Shown piece by piece: positions 50,319 through 58,628 of a stretch of 64,000 nucleotides of DNA. The translations under genes were made by a program, and so were the position numbers. The notes under the pieces are model-generated. The model was given only the letters and a program-made list of their open reading frames with translations. It was not told the DNA's origin and ran no database searches. Origin of the DNA: UBA1366 sp047602575 (lineage in GTDB: Bacteria; Bacillota; Clostridia; Oscillospirales; Ruminococcaceae); the NCBI GenBank assembly GCA_047602575.1, contig JASGGY010000008.1, positions 97,435 to 161,434 on the forward strand. The letters run 5' to 3'. Position 1 is the stretch's first letter. The number at the start of each line of letters is the position of its first letter.

Positions 50319-51599
50319 ATGAAAAAGAAATGGAAGCTTCGGAAATTTCTGACGATTTTCCTGCTGGTCGTCCTGGTTTTGGACATCGGCGCACTGTTCG
50401 GGATATCGTTTGTGTTTAAAAATCCGCAGGTCACGCCGAGCGCGTTCGGCTACAGCTTTTATATCACCCGCGACGGCAACACCGGCGGCGCGCAGAAACA
50501 TGCCCTTGTCGCGGCGAAAAACGGCGTTGTTGCCGCGGAGGACGTGGGCAAGGTTGTGCTGTGTGAGGAGCTTGTCGCTGCCGACGGCTCGAAATATGCG
50601 GGAATTTTTCGCCTGAAAGCCGTTGATTCAACCACGGCAACAATCTTTTATACCGTCAGCACGGACGCTTCCGCCGACACGATAACGCTCAAGCCCCGCC
50701 AGGTTGTGGGCGTGGCGCAGCATTATTTTAACAGCGTCGGAAAAATCCTCGCCTTTGCCGATACGCAGGCGGGCATTCTTGTGTTTGCGGGTGTGCCGGT
50801 GGCGGTGTTTGCGTTGGTGCAGGTGCTGTTCTCGCTGTCCAAAAAGCAAAAAAAACGCGGCGCGCCCGCGCAGGATGTGCCGGATACGGACGAAATCCGG
50901 CTTGCCCCCGTTGCGGAAACGCCTCGCAAAGCCCCGAAGCCCCAGCCTGAAAAGCCCTCTCCCTCGCTCGAGGAATTTCTGCGCGGCGGCTTCGCCAGCG
51001 ACCGGGCGATTGACCAAAAAGAAATCACGGACATCCGAGCGCAATATGCCGACAAGATTAATTTTTCCGCAAAAACCGCGCCGGTAGCGCCCGTTGTCCG
51101 CACAAAGCTTACCCCGCCCCCCGCAGCGCCCGACGCACCCGTGCGGATGGCGGAAACAGACCCGTCCGCCGCGCGCGCAGCACAGCCGAAAGCCCCCGTG
51201 CAGATTCCGGCGGCGCAGGAACGCACCGCGGAGATTCCCGCGCAAGCCCCACGCAAGGGCGCGTCGCCCTCCGTGTCCGACATCGACGCGATGATGGCGC
51301 AGCTGAAAAACCTCAGCCCGGCAAAAGCGTCTGCGCCCGTTCCGGAAAAGCCCGCGCAAGCCGCTCCGGTGCAAGCCGCGCCCGTCGTGAAAAAATCAGC
51401 GCCTATTTATATTGTGGAACACGACAAGAGCAAACCCTCCGTGTTTGACGCGACCCCAGCCAAGAATTACGGCGTGCCCAAAGACAGCTTTGACAGCCAC
51501 GCCGCAAAGCTCGCCAAGAGCCGGAGCGATGCGCTCGCCGAGCTGATGAAGCTGATGGAAACCGAAGAATCCAATCTCCGCAAACGCATCGGCGACTGA
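50319..51599 (+). CDS. membrane protein with degenerate S26 signal-peptidase-like domain and Pro/Ala tail
   Basis: 426 residues. Span about 10-33, extracytoplasmic beta-rich region (34-150), span about 152-174, then a long cytoplasmic Pro/Ala/Lys tail (175-426) with short helical motifs (ISDIDAMMAQLKNLS-like, LAELMKLMETEESNLRKRI). The 34-175 part follows the SipW pattern: a GxS-like GYSFY (Ser46), RLKAV where a His-Arg would be, DASADTITLKPRQVVGV and AFADTQAGILVFAGVPVAVF. The catalytic His is missing, so enzyme activity is doubtful. GGAGAGG precedes the ATG. Family assignment rests on motif likeness only. Confidence 0.55.
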   Translation: MKKKWKLRKFLTIFLLVVLVLDIGALFGISFVFKNPQVTPSAFGYSFYITRDGNTGGAQKHALVAAKNGVVAAEDVGKVVLCEELVAADGSKYAGIFRLKAVDSTTATIFYTVSTDASADTITLKPRQVVGVAQHYFNSVGKILAFADTQAGILVFAGVPVAVFALVQVLFSLSKKQKKRGAPAQDVPDTDEIRLAPVAETPRKAPKPQPEKPSPSLEEFLRGGFASDRAIDQKEITDIRAQYADKINFSAKTAPVAPVVRTKLTPPPAAPDAPVRMAETDPSAARAAQPKAPVQIPAAQERTAEIPAQAPRKGASPSVSDIDAMMAQLKNLSPAKASAPVPEKPAQAAPVQAAPVVKKSAPIYIVEHDKSKPSVFDATPAKNYGVPKDSFDSHAAKLAKSRSDALAELMKLMETEESNLRKRIGD

Positions 51600-51606
51600 T
51601 CGCAGA

Positions 51607-51822
51607 CTTTGATAAAACCTAGTTCGGGGGGCGCCGCCCCCATGCCCCCCCGCCAAAGGGGGCTTTGCCCCCTTTGGACTCCCCCACCAAGAGGGTCAAG
51701 CTGTCGTGCGCGACAGCAGCGTACCCTTTGGAAACCCATTGTTTTATGGTTTTTACTTAACTTAGCTTAGCTGATTTTTGTTACAGCTACTGCTTTGTGA
51801 TTCCATTAAGGCGCTCGAAAAA
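51607..51822 (+). repeat. modular hairpin repeat, copy 8 (longest form)
   Basis: GATAAAACCTAGTTCGGGGG, a GGGGGCGCCGCCCCC hairpin, CAAAGGGGGCTTTGCCCCCTTTG, a GCTGTCGTGCGCGACAGC hairpin nested in a GGGT/ACCC pair, GGAAACCCATTGTTTTATGG and the tail TTGTGATTCCATTAAGGCGC. Combines modules found separately elsewhere. Confidence 0.85.
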
Positions 51823-51947
51823 TGTGTTTATATTCTATCTTTATGTGGCGCTGCGAGAATGATCGCAGCGTTTTTTGTGGAAATTGCTTATTTCGATCTG
51901 TAATAACTTGTTGAAACTGCCGAAAGATAAAAAAATTGAAAAACCCC

Positions 51948-51976
51948 TTGACAAGCGTCGCAGAATGGTGTATAAT
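51948..51976 (+). promoter_or_regulatory. tRNA cluster promoter
   Basis: TTGACA (51948-51953), 17-base spacer, TATAAT (51971-51976), perfect consensus; 57 bases upstream of tRNA-Val. Confidence 0.92.
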
Positions 51977-52032
51977 TTTTTATGTTGCACGGTTCGTCTG
52001 GAGAAATCCGAGCGGTACACGGCACAATGTGT

Positions 52033-52108
52033 GGGAGCTTAGCTCAGCTGGGAGAGCGTCTGTCTTACAAACAGAGGGTCATAGGTTCGAGCCCTATAGT
52101 TCCCACCA
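52033..52108 (+). tRNA. tRNA-Val (anticodon UAC)
   Basis: GGGAGCT/AGTTCCC acceptor, D-loop AGCTCAGCTGGGAGAGC, anticodon loop CTTACAA, T-arm with GGTTCGAGCC, encoded ACCA. Confidence 0.97.
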
Positions 52109-52114
52109 TTTTTT

Positions 52115-52191
52115 GGCCTGGTAGTTCAGTTGGTTAGAACGCTAGCCTGTCACGCTAGAGGTCGTGGGTTCGAGCCCCATTCAGGTCGCCA
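52115..52191 (+). tRNA. tRNA-Asp (anticodon GUC)
   Basis: GGCCTGG/TCAGGTC acceptor, anticodon loop CTGTCAC, GGTTCGAGCC T-arm, discriminator G, encoded CCA; six bases after tRNA-Val. Confidence 0.97.
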
Positions 52192-52223
52192 TTTTCCTTT
52201 TCCGCAAGGAGAACGGAAAATTT

Positions 52224-52299
52224 GCCTCTGTAGCTCAGTCGGTAGAGCAGGGGACTGAAAATCCCCGTGTCGATGGTTCGATTCCGTCCGGAGGCACCA
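52224..52299 (+). tRNA. tRNA-Phe (anticodon GAA)
   Basis: GCCTCTG/CGGAGGC acceptor, anticodon loop CTGAAAA, T-arm GGTTCGATTCC, encoded ACCA. Confidence 0.97.
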
Positions 52300-52383
52300 T
52301 AGTCTTAGAAAACCGGTCTTGATTGACTTGTGAACAATCCTGCGAATGCAGCATGGGCAGTCAACGCCGTTTTCTCTGATGCT

Positions 52384-52459
52384 GCGGATTTAGCTCATCT
52401 GGTAGAGCGCCACCTTGCCAAGGTGGAGGTAGCGAGTTCGAGCCTCGTAATCCGCTCCA
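52384..52459 (+). tRNA. tRNA-Gly (anticodon GCC)
   Basis: GCGGATT/AATCCGC acceptor, anticodon loop TTGCCAA, T-arm AGTTCGAGCCT, encoded TCCA. Last of the cluster. Confidence 0.97.
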
Positions 52460-52469
52460 AGTAAAAGAA

Positions 52470-52507
52470 ATTTCCCCCTGCGCGATCTGCGCGGGGGGAA
52501 TTTTTTG
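52470..52507 (+). terminator. terminator of the tRNA cluster
   Basis: TTCCCCCTGCGC / GCGCGGGGGGAA hairpin followed by TTTTTTG. Its opposite strand can end the convergent ABC operon. Confidence 0.88.
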
Positions 52508-52537
52508 TCGGGATTCACGGCAGGGCGCTTGTGCCGG

Positions 52538-53932
52538 CTATTTGATTTCTGTGCGCGTGAAAGCGTCCCACGCGATGAACATCATCAGGAACCAGTTGAC
52601 GCACAGCACCACCAGCGAGAAGGTCGTGGTCTGCCCGGGGAACATCACCGAATCGTCAAACATCCGCTCAAGGCGCAGATTGGCAAACATCGTATAGCGC
52701 ACCCAGTCCACTTTGTATTCGGTTTTCAGCACCGCCACAATCGTATAACCGGAGAGCAGCGCGAACATCGAAACCCCGATCGCAAAGCCCGTATTGCGCA
52801 GAAAAGCGGATACCATGAACGCCAGCGTTGTGATCAGCACGAGGTTGAGAAGGTTAAACAGTGCGTTTTTCAAAAGCATGACAGCGGGTGCGATTTCTTT
52901 AACGTCCGTTCCGTCAAACACCAGACAAACGCCCTGATGCTGGCTCGGATCGAACGCGATCAGCGATACGATTAAATTGCCCAGATAGAGCATCAGCACG
53001 GCAATCAGTCCAAGCCCCAGCACGGTGATGTATTTCGCGACAAAGATCTTCCATCTGCGCACGGGATTGATGACGAGGAATTTGATTGTCCCGCGGGAAA
53101 ACTCACCGGCAATGATATTTCCGGCAATCACGATCATCAGGATGCCTGCAAAGGAGATCAGCTTCGAGGTGAAGTCAAGTGACATCCAGAAATGGCTGGA
53201 GGTGTCTTCATAATTATCATATGTAGTTCCCATATCATCAGAGAGATTGTTCGGTATGCTGTTTTCCAGCTGGTATTTCAGGAGGCGGTATTCCTGATAG
53301 GTTTTATTTTTGCTGTTGTCCGTCGTGTCAAGCTCCTCGGGCAGCGTGGTAAAAACGTTCTCATACAAATCGCTCAGTCCGAGCAGATTGGTATCAAGCT
53401 CCACGCCGGAATTTTCGTAGCAGCCAAGCCGGATGCGCAGCTGCGTTTCCATCAGTTTTGCGGAAACCGAGCATAAGGCGCCGCCCCTTGCGTCGGAGAG
53501 CAGCCACTCGTCCGTGATGAGGTTGCCGGCAATCAGCGTTGCTTTCGCGGCGGAAAGCTTGCTCTCCATGTACTGATAATAGCCCGCGGGATCGTTGCCG
53601 TTGATCAGGGTTTTGAGCTTCAGCACTGCTTCGTCGCCGGCAGGGGTTTCTAATTCCTTGGCTGCAAGGTAATTCATCGCCGCAACACCGCGCCAGTCAT
53701 TTTTAGGAATCACCAGCTCCGATTTTCCGCTCATTTTATCATCGGAATGCAAATATGCGGTATTTCGATAACCAACGGAGTCCTCGTCAGAGTAATAAAC
53801 AGCTTCGTCCACCTTGAACAGCACGCCCACCGCGAGCCCCGCCAGCAGGGTCAGAATCAGCATCAGATACGTGGTTCGGTTGGCAAACTGCTTGATGAAT
53901 TCATTGACAACCAGCATACGCATTTTACGCAA
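52538..53932 (-). CDS. ABC-2 type permease
   Basis: About 464 residues. One N-terminal span (NRTTYLMLILTLLAGLAVGVLF), a large extracytoplasmic segment (about 45-250) and five C-terminal spans, including FAGILMIVIAGNIIAGEFSRGTIKFL, which carries the family's EFxxGT motif. TTG at 53932 is chosen: AGGAGG is eight bases upstream, and the first frame start abuts it. Eight-base overlap with the ATPase stop, the same arrangement as in the 48 kb cassette. Third gene of a three-gene unit. Confidence 0.87.
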   Translation of the reverse strand: MRKMRMLVVNEFIKQFANRTTYLMLILTLLAGLAVGVLFKVDEAVYYSDEDSVGYRNTAYLHSDDKMSGKSELVIPKNDWRGVAAMNYLAAKELETPAGDEAVLKLKTLINGNDPAGYYQYMESKLSAAKATLIAGNLITDEWLLSDARGGALCSVSAKLMETQLRIRLGCYENSGVELDTNLLGLSDLYENVFTTLPEELDTTDNSKNKTYQEYRLLKYQLENSIPNNLSDDMGTTYDNYEDTSSHFWMSLDFTSKLISFAGILMIVIAGNIIAGEFSRGTIKFLVINPVRRWKIFVAKYITVLGLGLIAVLMLYLGNLIVSLIAFDPSQHQGVCLVFDGTDVKEIAPAVMLLKNALFNLLNLVLITTLAFMVSAFLRNTGFAIGVSMFALLSGYTIVAVLKTEYKVDWVRYTMFANLRLERMFDDSVMFPGQTTTFSLVVLCVNWFLMMFIAWDAFTRTEIK

Positions 53933-54896
53933 TCTGATCACCTCCTGAATTGGTCAGCTCAATGAACACGTCCTCGAGCCGTTTGTTTTCCTTGTGGGCA
54001 ACGGTATAAAGCGCAACGCCGCCGCGCACAATCGCGCTGTTGACCGCGCAGATCTGCGCGTCCGCATCGGCTTTTGGCAGGGTGAATTCCAGATGAAAGC
54101 CGTCCGGTACCGTTGCCGCAGACCGGAGTGCCTCGGGTAGCGCCGCAAGTGCCGCCGCCGCATCGCTGACGCGCAACACAAAGCAAACCTCCGTTCCGGA
54201 AGCGGAAGCGATCATTTCCTCCACCGTCTGTACGCTGCGCATCACGCCGCGGACGATGATGCCCACGCGGTCGCACATTAGCTCCATCTCGCTCATCAGG
54301 TGGCTTGACACCATCACGGACACGCCCTCGTCGTGTGCAAGGTGTTTGAGGATGTCGCGCAGCTCCTTGATGCCCGCGGGGTCAAGCCCGTTGGTCGGCT
54401 CGTCGAGAATCAGCACCGACGGGCGGTGCAGAATGGCTTGCGCCACGCCTAGCCGCTGGCGCATACCAAGGGAATACTTCCCCACCTTGTCATGGATGCG
54501 GTTTTTTAAGCCCACCAGCTCAACAACCTCGTCGATGCGCGCTTTCGTTATGCCGTCGCGGATGCGCGCGTATTGCCGCAGATTTTCAAGCCCTGTCAGC
54601 TTGTGGTACATCTCCGGATTTTCGACAATCGCGCCAATGCCGCCGATTGCTTTTTCAAACTGCTTTTCCGTGTCAAAGCCGTCTATGGAAATCGCGCCCT
54701 CGTCGGCGTATAAAAGCCCGCAGATGATTTTGATTGTCGTGGTTTTGCCCGCGCCGTTCGGGCCGAGAAAGCCGAACACCTCGCCCTTTTGCGTCTGGAA
54801 GCTGATGTTGTCAAGGATTTTCTTTTTCCCCATGACCTTGGTCAGTCCGCGGACGGAGAGCGCACAGTCCTGTGCGTCAAAAGCTTGTTCAGGCAT
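53925..54896 (-). CDS. ABC transporter ATP-binding protein
   Basis: About 323 residues. Walker A GPNGAGKTTTIK, signature YSLGMRQRLG, Walker B VLILDEPTNGLDPAG, switch His in VSSHLMSEME, with a C-terminal about 90-residue extension (VCFVLRVSDAAAAL...). ATG at 54896 follows AAGGAGG by nine bases and overlaps the upstream gene's stop by eight bases. Pairs with the permease. Confidence 0.92.
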   Translation of the reverse strand: MPEQAFDAQDCALSVRGLTKVMGKKKILDNISFQTQKGEVFGFLGPNGAGKTTTIKIICGLLYADEGAISIDGFDTEKQFEKAIGGIGAIVENPEMYHKLTGLENLRQYARIRDGITKARIDEVVELVGLKNRIHDKVGKYSLGMRQRLGVAQAILHRPSVLILDEPTNGLDPAGIKELRDILKHLAHDEGVSVMVSSHLMSEMELMCDRVGIIVRGVMRSVQTVEEMIASASGTEVCFVLRVSDAAAALAALPEALRSAATVPDGFHLEFTLPKADADAQICAVNSAIVRGGVALYTVAHKENKRLEDVFIELTNSGGDQIA

Positions 54897-55722
54897 CGGT
54901 GTCAACCTCCTTGTTTTTGTCATAGGGAACGGCGGAAAGGTCATCCGTTCTATCCGACTGGTCATCCGGAAGAACGGGCTTGTCAAGCTGCTGGTAGGTT
55001 GATTCATATTCAGAGCCGTATCCGTAAATGGAAATGATTTTACAGCCTTCGTCGCTATATTGCAGGAATACCTCGCCGTTGTAGGTCATCCTGATCCGGT
55101 AGTGGTGAAAGGGCTTACTTTCGGTGTCCGGCGTTGGTGCTGTTTCGTCGTCCGGATCGATATAATCAATGCCGATGTATTGCTCGATAAGACTTTCTGT
55201 TTCATACGCCGGATTCGGACACATCGGAATGAAAATCGCCGGCGCACCCCAGAATTCCGTGGTGATTGTCACCTTGTAGCGAAATTGCGCCAGACCCGGT
55301 CCGATTTTATTGATCTTATCCTCAACCGTGAACTGATCCGCGGTACAAGCCGTCACATAGCCTGTTTCCGGCTCAGTTTTGTAATATGCCTTCAGTGCGT
55401 CCTTACACATTGAGCCATAATAGCCTCCCACCTCGTCGGGATCGATCTCATCAGTGAAAAATTCATCGATGAGCGAGGAGTACCGCACAAAGTCGGCGCG
55501 CGCCTCCGCATCGGTAAACACCTCTCCGTCGCGGAATTTCTCCGGCGTGACGGCGAGCGTGCAGCCTTGCCTGATGTAGTCCTCAACAGTCGACTCCAGT
55601 ATTGGCTTGCGTTCAAGAAACCGTGCGGTATCCGCGGAAATATAAACGCTCAGCCCGATGACAACTGCCAGCGTCAGGAGCAGTCCGCGGTTGACGTGCT
55701 TGAAAGAGCGCCGCAAATTCAT
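54889..55722 (-). CDS. membrane-anchored extracytoplasmic protein, unknown, linked to the ABC pair
   Basis: 277 residues. Short basic cytoplasmic end, one span (about 13-31, GLLLTLAVVIGLSVYISAD), then a soluble outside domain with PEKFRDGEVFTDAEARADFVRY and YRIRMTYNGEVFLQYSDEG. Acidic tail. No family recognised. First gene of the operon with the ABC ATPase and permease, so it may be an accessory or substrate-binding part. AAAGGAAG is nine bases before the ATG. Confidence 0.6.
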   Translation of the reverse strand: MNLRRSFKHVNRGLLLTLAVVIGLSVYISADTARFLERKPILESTVEDYIRQGCTLAVTPEKFRDGEVFTDAEARADFVRYSSLIDEFFTDEIDPDEVGGYYGSMCKDALKAYYKTEPETGYVTACTADQFTVEDKINKIGPGLAQFRYKVTITTEFWGAPAIFIPMCPNPAYETESLIEQYIGIDYIDPDDETAPTPDTESKPFHHYRIRMTYNGEVFLQYSDEGCKIISIYGYGSEYESTYQQLDKPVLPDDQSDRTDDLSAVPYDKNKEVDTDA

Positions 55723-55771
55723 GTTGATTCTTCCTTTCTGCTACAGGATGTTAAGGGTGTTTCCGGAATTC

Positions 55772-55800
55772 AGTATAACAAAATGGCAATAAAATGTCAA
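55772..55800 (-). promoter_or_regulatory. promoter of the unknown-ABC operon
   Basis: Minus strand TTGACA (55795-55800), 17-base spacer, TATACT (55772-55777). Confidence 0.85.
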
Positions 55801-56037
55801 CCATTTCTGAACAATATTAAGAAAAATCACAGAAACCGTGAAACAAAAAACACGCAGGCTATGTGCGGCAGTCCTTTGCGTGCGCTTGTGAAACTTTCAT
55901 CAAAGTAAACAATCTCGGCGCATTCTGTTCACAATAATCAGGATTTCGTACATCATTTCCGGTTCCGTTTTGTGAAAACCGCCCAAAACCGCGGGAAAAG
56001 AATTTTCACCGCTGCGCCGAAATCTTTGGAAAAGCGC

Positions 56038-56066
56038 TTGTGTTCGGCAAAAAATTATGTTATAAT
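56038..56066 (+). promoter_or_regulatory. purB promoter
   Basis: TTGTGT (56038-56043), 17-base spacer, TATAAT (56061-56066). No purine riboswitch is evident in the short leader. The remaining 55.8-56.0 kb gap shows nothing clear. Confidence 0.7.
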
Positions 56067-56116
56067 ATTTAGTTGTAAGCGCAAGAAAGCTTTTTTCTAT
56101 GATGGGGAGGAATATC

Positions 56117-57553
56117 GTGTTCAACAGCTATGAAAGTCCGTTCTGCACGCGGTACGCGAGTGCGGAAATGCAGTATCTTTTTTCGGCGGATAAGAAATTT
56201 TCCACGTGGCGGCGGCTCTGGGTCGCTCTGGCGCGCGCGGAGATGAAATTGGGGCTCAATGTCACGCAGGAACAGGTGGACGAGCTTGAGGCAAACATCG
56301 AAAACATCGACTATGAGGCGGCGGCAAAGCGCGAGGCGGTTGTCCGTCACGATGTGATGGCGCACGTTTATGCCTACGGGCTGGTTTGCCCGGGCGCATC
56401 GGGAATCATTCACTGGGGCGCGACCTCCTGCTATGTGGGCGACAACACCGATATCATCATCATGCGCGACGCGCTGAAAATCGTCAAGCGCAAGCTGCTG
56501 CGCGTGATTTTTCAGCTTTCCGAATTTGCGAAAACATACAAAACCATGCCCGCGCTGGCATACACCCACCTCCAGCCCGCCCAGCTGACCACCGTCGGCA
56601 AGCGCGCGACGCTGTGGTGCAACGAGCTTCTGATGGATCTTGAGGAACTCGATTTCCGGCTTGCGTCGCTGAAATTGCTCGGCAACAAGGGCACGACCGG
56701 CACACAGGCGTCGTTTGTGGAGCTGTTCAAGGGAGATTCGGCAAAGGTCAAGGAGCTGGAGCGCATGATTGCGGTGGAAATGGGCTTTGACGGCGTCGTG
56801 CCGGTTTCGGGGCAGACCTATTCCCGCAAAATCGACAGCATGGTGGTTTCGACGCTCGGTGGAATTGCCCAGTCAGCAAGCAAATTTTCCAACGACATCC
56901 GGCTGCTCCAGAGCTTTAAGGAAGTCGAGGAGCCGTTTGAAGACAAGCAGATCGGCTCGTCGGCAATGGCATACAAGCGCAATCCCATGCGCTGCGAGCG
57001 GATCACATCCCTTGCGCGCTATGTGATGGTAGACACCTTAAACCCCGCGTTCACCGCCGGCACACAGTGGTTCGAGCGCACGCTCGATGACTCCGCGAAC
57101 AAGCGCATCGCCGTGGCGGAGGCGTTCCTTGGCACGGACGCGATTTTAAACATTCTGCTCAACGTCACCAACGGGCTGGTTGTTCACGAAAAAATCATCA
57201 CCCGCCGCGTAATGGCGGAGCTGCCCTTTATGGCGACCGAAAACATCATCATGGACGCGGTCAAGCAGGGCGGTGACCGGCAGGTTCTCCACGAAAAAAT
57301 CCGCAAGCTTTCCCTCATCGCGGGCGCGCGCGTTAAGGACGAGGGGCTTGACAACAACCTCTGTGAGCTGATTGTCGAAGACCCCGCGTTTATGGTCACA
57401 AAAGAAGATCTTGAAAAAATCATGATCCCCGTGCATTTCATCGGACGCAGCGCCGAGCAGGTAGACGAGTTCCTCGCGGACTGCGTCAACCCCGTTCTTG
57501 CCGCAAACGGCTTTGACAAGGACGAAAAGGAGAGCGTAAAAATCAACGTTTAA
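56117..57553 (+). CDS. purB: adenylosuccinate lyase
   Basis: Cleaves adenylosuccinate and SAICAR in purine synthesis; 478 residues. Landmarks: TSCYVGDNTD, TRxxxAQ-like AYTHLQPAQLTTVGKRA, and the fumarase-type signature GSSAMAYKRNPMRCERI. GTG at 56117 is chosen, since GGGGAGG stands six bases upstream; a longer ATG start lies inside the Shine-Dalgarno. Single gene. Confidence 0.95.
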   Translation: MFNSYESPFCTRYASAEMQYLFSADKKFSTWRRLWVALARAEMKLGLNVTQEQVDELEANIENIDYEAAAKREAVVRHDVMAHVYAYGLVCPGASGIIHWGATSCYVGDNTDIIIMRDALKIVKRKLLRVIFQLSEFAKTYKTMPALAYTHLQPAQLTTVGKRATLWCNELLMDLEELDFRLASLKLLGNKGTTGTQASFVELFKGDSAKVKELERMIAVEMGFDGVVPVSGQTYSRKIDSMVVSTLGGIAQSASKFSNDIRLLQSFKEVEEPFEDKQIGSSAMAYKRNPMRCERITSLARYVMVDTLNPAFTAGTQWFERTLDDSANKRIAVAEAFLGTDAILNILLNVTNGLVVHEKIITRRVMAELPFMATENIIMDAVKQGGDRQVLHEKIRKLSLIAGARVKDEGLDNNLCELIVEDPAFMVTKEDLEKIMIPVHFIGRSAEQVDEFLADCVNPVLAANGFDKDEKESVKINV

Positions 57554-57554
57554 T

Positions 57555-57598
57555 TTGGATGTTAGAAGTTAGAAGTCAGAGGTTAGAGATTTGGAGGG
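57555..57598. repeat. degenerate heptamer tandem repeat (inverted)
   Basis: GTTAGAAGTTAGAAGTCAGAG and on: reverse complement of the TTCTAAC/CTCTGAC heptamer found at 9-62 and 38021-38091. Directly follows the purB stop. Confidence 0.65.
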
Positions 57599-57644
57599 AA
57601 GTTTGTTGCGCTTAAACCCTTGCTTTCTTGAAGGGGAACGTGCA

Positions 57645-58112
57645 ATGAACGCACAGCAGATGGAAATCAGGAGCGCAACCGCGCAGGACATTCCCGCGCT
57701 TGCCGATAACAGGCTGGAGTTTGTGACCCTGCTCGGCGGACTTGACGACGCGGAAGCCTTTCGCACGGCGGTCGAAACTTATTTAAACGCGCACATCTCC
57801 GACGGCGCGCTCATCACGCGAATTGCCGTGGAAAACGGCGAAATCGTGTCCTCGTGCATTCTTTCAGTTTACACCGTGCTGCCGACACGGAGCAATCTTC
57901 AAGGTAAAACTGCGGTTTTGTACAATGTTTACACCAAACAAGCCTACCGCAGAAAAGGACTTGCACAGACGCTTCTGCGGGAGCTGATCGACGAAGCGCG
58001 CGCGGCGGGAGTCGGCAAAATCCTGCTTGACTACACGTCGGACGGTTATCCGCTTTATCAGAAGCTTGGGTTTTCTGAGCTTGCGCATCAGATGGAGCTG
58101 AATTTGGATTAG
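57645..58112 (+). CDS. GNAT-family N-acetyltransferase
   Basis: About 155 residues. N-terminus MNAQQMEIRSATAQDIPAL, the acetyl-CoA-binding loop YTKQAYRRKGLAQTLLRELI (Q/RxxGxA-like) and C-terminal YPLYQKLGFSEL fit GNAT enzymes. GAAGGGG lies eight bases before the ATG at 57645. Substrate unknown. Confidence 0.88.
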   Translation: MNAQQMEIRSATAQDIPALADNRLEFVTLLGGLDDAEAFRTAVETYLNAHISDGALITRIAVENGEIVSSCILSVYTVLPTRSNLQGKTAVLYNVYTKQAYRRKGLAQTLLRELIDEARAAGVGKILLDYTSDGYPLYQKLGFSELAHQMELNLD

Positions 58113-58440
58113 ATATTTGGCGGAGGGTTTGTCCGTACCATGAGGTAGGGGAAGCTGCTTTCGCTGTTCACGAGCGGGGAACGGACTTTGTTCGTCCGTT
58201 CGTGAAAACGAACGGAGGAGGGTTTGGACAGGAAGCCACTTGGGGGCAGCCCTCCCTTGCAGGGCATGCCCCCCTTGCTAAAACAGTCCACTGGACTGTT
58301 TTAGCAATTCCCCCTGTGCGGAGCGCCCTAAAGGGGTTGGACGCGGGGGTTTCGCTGACTGCGGTCAGCGCCGAGGGCTTTGCCCCTCGACCCTAAAAGC
58401 TTTTTGAAAAAAGCTTTACCAAAAACTTTTAAATCTCGCT
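58113..58440. repeat. mosaic of inverted repeats, no gene
   Basis: Contains hairpins GAACGGAC...GTCCGTTC, GCTAAAACAGTCC-ACT-GGACTGTTTTAGC, GCTGACTGCGGTCAGC and AAAAGCTTTTTGAAAAAAGC. A different arrangement from the modular repeat family; no protein-coding signal seen. Confidence 0.6.
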
Positions 58441-58530
58441 ATGTGATAAAAGCTAATCATTAAGTTTAACATCTAACAATAGTTATAAAGTTGTGTGAAT
58501 GAGAAAATCTCGCAAATATTCAACACCACA

Positions 58531-58595
58531 ACAATGGGTTTCCAAAGGGTACTTGTACCCTTTGGTAGGAGGTGTCGGAGGGCAACGCCCTCTGA
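58531..58595 (-). repeat. modular hairpin repeat, copy 9 (inverted)
   Basis: ACAATGGGTTTCCAAAGGGTACTTGTACCC, TTTGGTAGGAGGTGTCGG, AGGGCAACGCCCT. Lies about 30 bases before the sulfhydrylase. A partial left-end-like TGTGATAAAAGC is at about 58442. Confidence 0.8.
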
Positions 58596-58628
58596 CATTC
58601 CCCTTGCAAAACAACAGGAGGTAAAACG

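Noticed and set aside
58440..58628. SAM riboswitch before the sulfhydrylase
   Set aside because: No SAM-I-like conserved core was recognised; the leader is filled by the hairpin repeat copy.
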